The notes under the pieces are model-generated. The model made no database searches, was not told where the DNA came from, and was given only the letters and a program-made list of their open reading frames with translations. A stretch of 8,136 bases of DNA, from NCBI GenBank assembly GCA_023251695.1, contig JAHEYE010000156.1:1-8136 (forward strand), read 5' to 3'. Each line of letters begins with the position of its first letter. The stretch's first letter is position 1. Positions 1 through 5,181 of the stretch are shown here, in pieces. The position numbers and the translations under genes are program-made. Source of the DNA: Sphingobacteriaceae bacterium (GTDB taxonomy: Bacteria; Bacteroidota; Bacteroidia; B-17B0; Aurantibacillaceae).

Positions 1-887
1 GCTGTTTTTTCCATCATAAAAGAAAAACAGTTTTCGATCCACGCCATTGGGAATTCGGCTATAAAGAAAATTGACTGAAATACCACGAACAAAACCAATA
101 ACAAAATGCTATATCCGAAAAAAGGATGCGTAATCAGTTTATCCGCTTTATCGGTATTGCGGCGCGTTGTGTTGCCCGGAAGCGTGACGGTTTTAGTAAA
201 TATATAATTGATAATTTTATACCTGTAAAGGCTATCTTTTTCTTCGAAGGCATTTAGCTTGCTTTTATATGCTTCTGTCTCTTCAAATTGTTTTGAGATA
301 ATATTTTTAAATCCTTCATGTCCAAGTTCGTTTGATTTATCTACATCGTAAAATGAATTTTCCGAAATGACAGCGGAAAAAACACTACTTTTTAATTCTT
401 CGGTCCCTTCTCCGCTTCTTGAATTAACGCACACAATTGATATGCCCAACAGGCGACTTAATTCTTCTGTATTAATTGCTATTCCCAGCTCTTTGGCCTC
501 ATCAATCATATTCAGCACAACAACAACCGGAATTTTCAGGTCAATTATTTGTGTTGATAAAAACAAATGCCGTTTTAAATTAGATGCATCAGTAACAACA
601 ACTGCCACATCAATATCGTCACCCAATAAAACTTTACAGGCCACTTCTTCGTCGAGTGATTTTGGATACAAGCTGTATGTGCCGGGTAGATCGGTTATTT
701 TAAGTTTAAGTCCTTCCTTTGTATTTGTAAAACCTTCATGCTTGTCGACCGTTACACCCGGGTAATTCCCGGTTTTTTGGTTGAGTCCGGTGAGCACATT
801 AAACAAAGTGGTTTTGCCTGAATTGGGATTTCCTAATAAGGCAACAGAAAAAGTTTTTTGTTTTATTTGAGGAGCGGTAGTTTCCAT
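1..887 (-). CDS. feoB: Ferrous iron transport protein B, N-terminal part (cut by left window edge)
   Basis: FeoB is the inner-membrane Fe(II) permease with an N-terminal G domain. The minus-strand reading from ATG at 887 stays open for 295 codons to the window edge; FeoB proteins are usually about 650-800 residues, so roughly 40% is visible. All G motifs can be read: G1 GNPNSGKT (19-26), G2 around GNYPGVTV (40-47), G3 DLPG (66-69), G4 NMID (126-129), and a G5-like NSRSGEG (155-161). A charged helical stretch follows at about 165-250 (the GDI-like spacer), then a first hydrophobic segment at about 256-278 begins the permease domain. The start is supported by a GAGGA site five bases upstream and by the feoA stop one base before it. 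It is probably translationally coupled to feoA. A plus-strand open frame at 367-765 is its shadow. Confidence 0.98.
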   Translation of the reverse strand, partial: METTAPQIKQKTFSVALLGNPNSGKTTLFNVLTGLNQKTGNYPGVTVDKHEGFTNTKEGLKLKITDLPGTYSLYPKSLDEEVACKVLLGDDIDVAVVVTDASNLKRHLFLSTQIIDLKIPVVVVLNMIDEAKELGIAINTEELSRLLGISIVCVNSRSGEGTEELKSSVFSAVISENSFYDVDKSNELGHEGFKNIISKQFEETEAYKSKLNAFEEKDSLYRYKIINYIFTKTVTLPGNTTRRNTDKADKLITHPFFGYSILLLVLFVVFQSIFFIAEFPMAWIENCFSFMMEKT

Positions 888-888
888 G

Positions 889-1110
889 TTAATCCTCTAA
901 CACCACAGCTGAGGCTTCTTCTTTCCGCATGCTAAGTTGATATCCCGAAACTTCGATGACGATAGGATCGCCAAGCGGGGCAATTTTTGAGAGGGTAATT
1001 TTTTCTCCCGGCAAACACCCCATTTCAATAAGCTTTAAAGCCAGGTCTTTTTTAGAAAATGATTTAATAATCCCGCTTTCACCTATCTTTAACTTATCAA
1101 GGGTTTTCAT
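889..1110 (-). CDS. feoA: Ferrous iron transport protein A (FeoA, SH3-like)
   Basis: This 73-residue protein has the FeoA pattern: an opening LDKLKIGESGIIKSF, a central LIEMGCLPGEKI (residues 27-38, the conserved 'lxxmGlxpGxxi' turn), an APLGDPI stretch (44-50), and a closing 'GYQLSMRKEEASAV' strand. FeoA is a small cytoplasmic SH3-like partner thought to modulate FeoB. The length is normal for the family. Its stop lies one base before the feoB start, so the two form an operon. Some Bacteroidota (for example Bacteroides and Porphyromonas) carry FeoA fused to FeoB; here they are separate genes. The start is fixed by a TAnnTTTG box ending five bases upstream; no Shine-Dalgarno site is visible. 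The overlapping plus-strand frame at 956-1153 is a shadow. Confidence 0.95.
   Translation of the reverse strand: MKTLDKLKIGESGIIKSFSKKDLALKLIEMGCLPGEKITLSKIAPLGDPIVIEVSGYQLSMRKEEASAVVLED
893..897 (-). promoter_or_regulatory. Shine-Dalgarno site for feoB inside the feoA 3' end
   Basis: GAGGA on the minus strand lies inside the last codons of feoA, five bases before the feoB ATG. It is the only well-placed Shine-Dalgarno-like site in the window. It belongs to the gene with no promoter of its own, consistent with internal translation initiation on a feoA-feoB message. Confidence 0.6.
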
Positions 1111-1115
1111 TGGAG

Positions 1116-1123
1116 CAAAGGTA
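1116..1123 (-). promoter_or_regulatory. Probable -7 promoter box for feoAB (TACCTTTG)
   Basis: TACCTTTG on the minus strand matches the Bacteroidota -7 consensus TAnnTTTG exactly. It is followed by CTCCA and then the feoA ATG. No good -33 TTG is seen at the usual distance. With only five bases between box and start codon, transcription would begin at or within a few bases of the ATG. Confidence 0.55.
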
Positions 1124-1163
1124 TGTTTTCCGGTACTTTTTTACATACCATAAACAGGGTATG
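1120..1163. promoter_or_regulatory. Nested inverted repeats upstream of feoA, possible operator
   Basis: CATACC-N8-GGTATG (1144-1163) is a perfect 6+6 inverted repeat. Its left arm also pairs with an upstream GGTATGT at 1120-1126 (partner ACATACC 1143-1149, 16-base loop). The 1120-1126 copy overlaps the feoA -7 box, and the 1144-1163 palindrome sits 21-40 bases upstream of it, where a regulator could block or assist polymerase. It does not resemble the classic Fur or DtxR sites I know, so the regulator is unknown. The repeat starts right beside the amidohydrolase stop codon; no T-run follows on the minus strand, so a terminator role is less likely. Confidence 0.4.
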
Positions 1164-2327
1164 CTATGCTAATTTCCCTTCGAAAATGAGTTTATCAGGC
1201 GTATAGCTTAAATGATTTATTCCGGCGTTTTTCCCCTTAATAAAAGTTCCGAATTTATTTTCAATGCCTAATGCTTCAGCGCCGTTATAAGTGGCCCATT
1301 TTAAAACATCGGCTATTTGTACCCAGTTAAAATTCTTTAGCAAGGCATTTATTTCACTTACCATTGACAAAGATTTGTTGCTTGCAAGGCTGTCGGTACC
1401 GATAACCATTTTACAATTTTCTTCCACGAAATTCTTCAGGTTTGGTAAAATATTTTCGATATACAAATTAGCATTCGGACATAAACACCAAAACAATTCT
1501 TCATGAAATCTCTTAGCCCATTTAATATCTTCTTTTTTTGTGAAGGTGTTATGCACGAGCAGTAAATTTTTTGCCGGCGATAAATGAGGTAAATAGCTTT
1601 GAAGTGAAGAGGGTTTGCCTGACTCAAAATGGCTGATGTTTATTTTCAAAAATTCATACAACTCTGTAAAAATTCCCTCTTTGCTTTTAAAAAACAAGTC
1701 TTCATCCGCGTGCTCCTGATTATGAATGCTGAGTGGGAATTTTGTATCGCGCACATCGCTGCTTATTTTTTCCATCAGCGCATCCGAAACGCTATAAGGC
1801 GCATGAGGCACCAGCGAATTTTTAAGGTCTGCCCTGCTCGCTCCCCGTTGTAATTCTTTCCCCATTGCAAAAACATATTCAGCCTGTTCCGGATCAAAAC
1901 CAATTAACTCAAGAAAAGTGTGGTAAAATAAAGGACTTTTTTGTTTTACATCAAACGAATCCACGGTGTTGGAAATATCACCAACCGCCACTGTGCCATT
2001 CTCCCACATAAATTTATCAGCATTAACAATAGCCGATTGAATTTCCTCTTTTTGAAATGCCCGCCTCTTTGTAATAATTTCTTTGGCAAAATTTAAAAGT
2101 CCGCTTTTTTCGGCTATAAGTCCCTTCATGTGGCTTAACTCCAAATGACAATGTGCATTGACAAATCCCGGACAAATAATCCCATCGTAATGTTCAATTT
2201 TTGATTTTTCAATTGTCTTTCTCTTCGCATACTCCACAAAACAGTTACTATCGTTCAAAATCAAAATGGGTTTATCATTCAAAAAAGATTTCCCATCGAA
2301 TATGTAAGTAGCCGATATATACCGCAT
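1164..2327 (-). CDS. Amidohydrolase-superfamily metal-dependent deaminase/hydrolase
   Basis: This 387-residue enzyme belongs to the amidohydrolase family that includes SAH/MTA deaminases, chlorohydrolases and aminodeoxyfutalosine deaminase. Key residues are all present: GFVNAHCHLE (metal ligands H59 and H61), VPHAPYS (H175), SIHNQE (metal ligand H202 and likely catalytic E205), LVHNT (H259) and GTDSLASN (metal ligand D312). A short beta-rich stretch at each end (1-50 and about 360-387) fits the composite sandwich domain of the family. The ATG at 2327 is preferred over one 13 codons upstream at 2366, because the extra residues come from a palindromic repeat and a TATATTTG box lies four bases before 2327. 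The protein is cytoplasmic (no signal peptide). The substrate cannot be read from the sequence; aminodeoxyfutalosine (menaquinone pathway) or another aminopurine-like compound is possible. It is transcribed toward feoA from its own promoter. Confidence 0.92.
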   Translation of the reverse strand: MRYISATYIFDGKSFLNDKPILILNDSNCFVEYAKRKTIEKSKIEHYDGIICPGFVNAHCHLELSHMKGLIAEKSGLLNFAKEIITKRRAFQKEEIQSAIVNADKFMWENGTVAVGDISNTVDSFDVKQKSPLFYHTFLELIGFDPEQAEYVFAMGKELQRGASRADLKNSLVPHAPYSVSDALMEKISSDVRDTKFPLSIHNQEHADEDLFFKSKEGIFTELYEFLKINISHFESGKPSSLQSYLPHLSPAKNLLLVHNTFTKKEDIKWAKRFHEELFWCLCPNANLYIENILPNLKNFVEENCKMVIGTDSLASNKSLSMVSEINALLKNFNWVQIADVLKWATYNGAEALGIENKFGTFIKGKNAGINHLSYTPDKLIFEGKLA

Positions 2328-2331
2328 ATTG

Positions 2332-2339
2332 CAAATATA
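2332..2339 (-). promoter_or_regulatory. Probable -7 promoter box for the amidohydrolase (TATATTTG)
   Basis: The minus strand reads TATATTTG, CAAT, then ATG at 2327: an exact TAnnTTTG box ending four bases before the start. A TTG on the minus strand (2357-2355) lies 15 bases upstream of the box, shorter than the usual -33 spacing, and is inside the palindrome loop. The placement predicts a leaderless or near-leaderless message. Confidence 0.55.
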
Positions 2340-2345
2340 ATAAAG

Positions 2346-2366
2346 ATGCTGAAACAAGTTCAGCAT
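2346..2366. repeat. Palindromic dispersed-repeat-like element between divergent genes
   Basis: ATGCTGAA (2346-2353) and TTCAGCAT (2359-2366) form a perfect 8-bp inverted repeat around the loop ACAAG. From memory, this motif and its translations (MLKQVQHD on one strand, MLNLFQHL on the other) recur between genes in many bacterial genomes; I could not check this. It lies between the two divergent promoter boxes and gives both flanking genes an artificial in-frame upstream ATG. No T-run follows it, so it is not an obvious terminator. Confidence 0.65.
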
Positions 2367-2378
2367 GACAAAAAGGAG

Positions 2379-2386
2379 TATCTTTG
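2379..2386 (+). promoter_or_regulatory. Probable -7 promoter box for rlmN (TATCTTTG)
   Basis: TATCTTTG matches TAnnTTTG exactly and is followed by CCCC and the ATG at 2391. An AGGAG lies at 2374-2378, but its 12-base spacing to the ATG is long for a Shine-Dalgarno site. If AGGAG is used, transcription must start further upstream; the two readings exclude each other. Confidence 0.5.
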
Positions 2387-2390
2387 CCCC

Positions 2391-3452
2391 ATGTCTGCAA
2401 AAAAAGATATACGCAAACTTAGTCTGGAAGAATTAGGCCAATTGGTAAAACAAAAAGGCGAACCGGCTTTCCGCGCCAAACAAATTTACGATTGGCTATG
2501 GGCTAAGCGCGCTGTTACTTTTGATGACATGAGTAATTTGTCGAAACCTATGCGTGATTGGTTGGATGAGAATTTTATCATTAATGCAGTTGAAATTCAC
2601 GATTTACAAATCAGTAAAGACCAAACCATAAAGTGTGCGATGAAATTGCACGACGAGTATGTGGTGGAAAGTGTTTTAATTCCGTCGACGGATAGAATGA
2701 CAGCCTGTATATCATCGCAAGTTGGGTGCAGTTTAACTTGCGGATTTTGCGCTACCGGAAAATTAAAACGGATGCGTAATTTAAATGCTGACGAAATTTT
2801 TGACCAAGTTGTTTTAATCCGTGATCAGGCTAAAGAACATTACGGTGCTCCGCTTACCAATATTGTTTATATGGGAATGGGCGAGCCTTTATTGAATTAC
2901 GCCGAAGTTTTAAAATCTACAGAAAAAATTATTTCTCCCCAGGGCTTAGGCATGAGTCCTCAGCGAATTACAGTTTCAACAGCAGGTGTTGCGAAAATGA
3001 TTGAAAAATTAGGCGACGATGGCGTTAAATTTAATCTGGCTTTATCATTACACGCAGCCAATGAAGAAAAGCGAAATAAAATAATGCCAATTAATGAAAC
3101 TAATAGTTTAGAGAATCTGGCAAAAGCTTTAATTTATTTTACTGAAAAGACCGGAACCCGTGTTACTTTTGAATACATTGTTTTTAAAGATTTTAATGAT
3201 AGCGCCCAGGACGCTCAAGAGTTGGCAGATTATTGCAAGCGCGTAAAATCGAAGGTTAACATTATTGAATACAATCCTATTGATGGAGGCGAATTTAAGC
3301 AAACCACCCCCGAACGTTTGGGCGCTTTTATCAAGCACCTCGAAAAAAACAACATTATCGTTAATGTTCGTCGTAGCCGCGGTAAGGATATTGATGCCGC
3401 CTGTGGTCAATTAGCCAATAAAAACAAATTAGCTGAGCAAGAATTGAAATAA
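2391..3452 (+). CDS. rlmN: Dual-specificity 23S rRNA / tRNA adenine C2 methyltransferase, radical SAM
   Basis: RlmN methylates C2 of A2503 in 23S rRNA and often A37 of some tRNAs, by a radical SAM reaction using two conserved cysteines. This 353-residue protein shows the radical SAM cluster CSLTCGFC (C113, C117, C120), followed by ATGK. The MGMGEPLLNY block is at 161-170. C106 sits seven residues before the cluster, as does C118 in E. coli RlmN. The C-terminal RSRGKDIDAACGQL carries C338, matching the methyl-carrying C355. E93 in VVES matches catalytic E105. The N-terminal helical domain (FRAKQIYDWLW, 27-37) is also typical. The RlmN rather than Cfr assignment rests on overall fit and core context. 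ATG at 2391 is preferred over 2346, whose 15 extra codons start in the palindromic repeat. A minus-strand frame at 3129-3410 is a shadow. Confidence 0.97.
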   Translation: MSAKKDIRKLSLEELGQLVKQKGEPAFRAKQIYDWLWAKRAVTFDDMSNLSKPMRDWLDENFIINAVEIHDLQISKDQTIKCAMKLHDEYVVESVLIPSTDRMTACISSQVGCSLTCGFCATGKLKRMRNLNADEIFDQVVLIRDQAKEHYGAPLTNIVYMGMGEPLLNYAEVLKSTEKIISPQGLGMSPQRITVSTAGVAKMIEKLGDDGVKFNLALSLHAANEEKRNKIMPINETNSLENLAKALIYFTEKTGTRVTFEYIVFKDFNDSAQDAQELADYCKRVKSKVNIIEYNPIDGGEFKQTTPERLGAFIKHLEKNNIIVNVRRSRGKDIDAACGQLANKNKLAEQELK

Positions 3453-3533
3453 GCCGCTGATTTCACAGATTATCGCAGATAATTAATTACAATCCGTGAA
3501 AATCCGCGTAATCCCTGTCCGCCGGTAGGAGGA
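3453..3533. repeat. Composite intergenic repeat after rlmN
   Basis: Directly after the rlmN stop lie two repeat-like blocks. The first (about 3453-3516) has imperfect inverted arms: TTTCACAGAT (3461-3470) with ATCCGTGAAA (3492-3501), one mismatch, and GATTATCGCAGAT (3468-3480) with ATCCGCGTAATC (3502-3513), one indel and one mismatch. These pairings cross, so they are alternatives. The second block, TCCGCCGGTAGGAGGA (3518-3533), is a hairpin with 6-bp arms and one mismatch around GGTA. From memory, both sequence styles are scattered between genes in Bacteroidota. No T-run follows, so a terminator role is uncertain. Confidence 0.6.
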
Positions 3534-3566
3534 TGTGGCTAACCTACTACACTCCTAAAAAACTTC

Positions 3567-3574
3567 TATATTTG
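3567..3574 (+). promoter_or_regulatory. Probable -7 promoter box for the polyprenyl synthase (TATATTTG)
   Basis: TATATTTG is an exact TAnnTTTG match ending nine bases before the TTG start at 3584. It follows the repeat block, so this gene and its downstream lipoprotein gene probably have their own promoter independent of rlmN. No clear -33 TTG was found. Confidence 0.5.
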
Positions 3575-3583
3575 TTATTCTAA

Positions 3584-4561
3584 TTGCCATCTGTAACACA
3601 AAATATTAAGGCTCCCGTTGCGGAGCACATGAAAATTTTTGAATCGAAGTTTAAAGATTCGATGAAAAGTTCTGTGCCGCTGTTAGACAAAATCACCAAT
3701 TATATTGTAAAGCGTAAAGGCAAGCAATTGCGTCCGATGTTTGTATTTTTAAGCGCACAAACTGTTGGTACGATTAATGAAAGCACCTATCGCGCGGCGG
3801 CTCTTATCGAATTATTGCATACTGCAACTTTAGTTCATGATGATGTAGTTGATGACAGTAACGAACGTCGTGGTTTTTTTAGTGTAAATGCCATCTGGAA
3901 AAATAAAATTGCCGTTTTAATCGGTGATTTTTTATTATCGCGCGGCTTATTATTGTCTTTAGACAACGACGATTTTCATTTACTAAAAATTGTTAGTACT
4001 GCTGTTAAGGAAATGAGCGAGGGCGAATTATTGCAAATTGAAAAAGCACGGCGTCTTGATATATCAGAAGAAATTTATTACGAAATCATCCGTCAAAAAA
4101 CAGCAAGCTTAGTTGCGGCCTGTTGCGCGAGCGGGGCTGCGTCAGTTACTCAGGATAAAAACACCATTGCTAAGTTTAAAGAGTTTGGCATTTTAACTGG
4201 AATGGCTTTTCAGATAAAAGATGATTTGTTTGATTTTGGAAGCAGTGAAGAAATCGGTAAACCAACGGGCATTGATATCAAAGAAAAGAAAATGACTTTA
4301 CCTTTAATTTATGCCTTGAATCAAAGTTCCTGGATTGAGAAGCGTAAAATCATCAACATCATTAAAAACCATAATACCGATTCGGATAAAGTAAAGGTGG
4401 TTATTGATTTTGTGATTGCTAAAGGCGGAATTGCTTATGCCGAAAAAATTATGCTGGATTATAAAAATAAAGCCTTAACTTTATTGAAAGACTTCCCCGA
4501 GTCGCCAACCAGAAACAGCCTTGAGCAGTTAGTGGTTTATTCTATCGAACGAAAAAAATAA
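3584..4561 (+). CDS. Long-chain trans-polyprenyl diphosphate synthase
   Basis: This enzyme condenses isopentenyl diphosphate units onto an allylic primer to make a long all-trans prenyl diphosphate, most likely for the menaquinone tail. Motifs in the 325-residue protein are GKQLRP (46-51, substrate binding), the first Asp-rich motif HDDVVDD (D86, D87, D90), RQKTASL (170-176), and the second Asp-rich motif DDLFD (D213, D214, D217). The residues four and five positions before the first motif are small (HTATLVHDD), as in octaprenyl synthase IspB, so a long product is expected; exact chain length cannot be read. The start is TTG: an in-frame TAA lies immediately upstream, and the next ATG (3629) would remove the conserved 'IKAPVAEHM' N-terminus. 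Cytoplasmic. The lipoprotein gene follows after 5 nt. Confidence 0.96.
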   Translation: MPSVTQNIKAPVAEHMKIFESKFKDSMKSSVPLLDKITNYIVKRKGKQLRPMFVFLSAQTVGTINESTYRAAALIELLHTATLVHDDVVDDSNERRGFFSVNAIWKNKIAVLIGDFLLSRGLLLSLDNDDFHLLKIVSTAVKEMSEGELLQIEKARRLDISEEIYYEIIRQKTASLVAACCASGAASVTQDKNTIAKFKEFGILTGMAFQIKDDLFDFGSSEEIGKPTGIDIKEKKMTLPLIYALNQSSWIEKRKIINIIKNHNTDSDKVKVVIDFVIAKGGIAYAEKIMLDYKNKALTLLKDFPESPTRNSLEQLVVYSIERKK

Positions 4562-4566
4562 TTTTT

Positions 4567-5055
4567 ATGAAACTCAGATTCGTTTTTTACATTCTTCCTT
4601 TCGTATTGCTGGCAAGCTGTAATGGCAGTGATAAAAAAGAATTATCCGGAAAGGATTCGATTGCCCAAAACGTGCAAATTGATACAAATGCCATCAAGAA
4701 AGAATTAAACAAGTATTTGATCGAGCCCCCCGATACTAATTATACAGGCGATTATGTTGCGAAGTGGGAAAACGGGAATACTAAATTCAAAGGCTTTTTC
4801 AGATTTGGCAAACGGCACGGACAATGGTTGGCTTTTTATGCTGAGGGTATAATGTGGAGTGAGTGTTTTTATGATAAAGGCCTTAAACACGGAGCCAATA
4901 ATGTGTATTATGAAAACGGAAAACCACGTTATTTAGGCTGGTATAAGAATGACTTGCGCGATAGTTTATGGGTATTTTATGATGCGCATGGTATGGAAGC
5001 AAGACGCGTTTGGTTCAAAAACGATACAGAGGTACCCCCTCCGGGAAGCCCGTAA
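4567..5055 (+). CDS. Small lipoprotein with four YwqK/MORN_2-like repeats
   Basis: This 162-residue protein starts with a lipoprotein signal: basic MKLR, hydrophobic core, then LASC with the lipidated cysteine at 18. A linker (19-60) leads into four repeats with conserved glycines exactly 24 residues apart (G70, G94, G118, G142), in the pattern 'yENGnxkfxGffxxgkrhGxWxxfy'. This is the MORN_2/YwqK repeat, common in Bacteroidota surface or periplasmic proteins with no firm function; some are annotated as an antitoxin component, which nothing here supports. The third and fourth repeats are degenerate. The protein ends in a proline-rich EVPPPGSP. It begins 5 nt after the polyprenyl synthase stop with no Shine-Dalgarno site, so it is probably co-transcribed. 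A link to prenyl or quinone metabolism is unproven. Confidence 0.87.
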   Translation: MKLRFVFYILPFVLLASCNGSDKKELSGKDSIAQNVQIDTNAIKKELNKYLIEPPDTNYTGDYVAKWENGNTKFKGFFRFGKRHGQWLAFYAEGIMWSECFYDKGLKHGANNVYYENGKPRYLGWYKNDLRDSLWVFYDAHGMEARRVWFKNDTEVPPPGSP

Positions 5056-5067
5056 ACAGTGGGTTTC

Positions 5068-5081
5068 AGGGCTTTTGCCCT
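5068..5081. other. Short hairpin after the lipoprotein gene, doubtful terminator
   Basis: AGGGC-TTTT-GCCCT is a perfect 5-bp stem with a four-base loop, 12 bases after the lipoprotein stop. The following bases (CTAAAAATC) contain no T-run, so intrinsic termination on the plus strand would be weak. It may still mark the end of the polyprenyl synthase-lipoprotein unit. The remainder of this 126-base gap shows a 10-bp palindrome ACCATATGGT (5158-5167) and no TAnnTTTG box. Confidence 0.3.
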
Positions 5082-5157
5082 CTAAAAATCATTAAAAAAG
5101 CTTGATCTTCTGTTATTTAACGTAATAATTGAAACCCTTTGTGTTTGAGGTGGTATA

Positions 5158-5167
5158 ACCATATGGT
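5158..5167. promoter_or_regulatory. 10-bp palindrome ahead of the membrane phosphatase gene
   Basis: ACCATATGGT is a perfect palindrome ending 14 bases before the ATG at 5182. It could be a dimeric regulator site, but a palindrome this short can arise by chance. No exact TAnnTTTG box is present for this gene; TTTG occurs at 5138-5141 and 5144-5147 without a partner -7 box. Confidence 0.25.
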
Positions 5168-5181
5168 AAACCCCCAATAAA

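Noticed and set aside
367..765. Plus-strand open frame of 132 codons
   Set aside because: It lies antisense to the FeoB G domain, whose motifs are clear on the minus strand; the serine/threonine-rich translation resembles no family.
2346..2390. N-terminal extension of RlmN from the ATG at 2346
   Set aside because: The extra residues are a translation of the palindromic repeat, overlap the divergent gene's extension, and span the TATCTTTG box; the ATG at 2391 gives a normal RlmN N-terminus.
3129..3410. Minus-strand open frame of 93 codons within rlmN
   Set aside because: It is a shadow of the conserved RlmN C-terminal half; no promoter box or protein motif supports it.
4567..5055. YwqK-like repeats as evidence for a toxin-antitoxin system
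   Set aside because: Some databases label MORN_2 proteins as antitoxin components, but no toxin gene is adjacent and the protein is a predicted lipoprotein.
5068..5081. AGGGC-TTTT-GCCCT as a true intrinsic terminator
   Set aside because: The stem is only 5 bp and no T-run follows on the plus strand; no minus-strand gene ends here.
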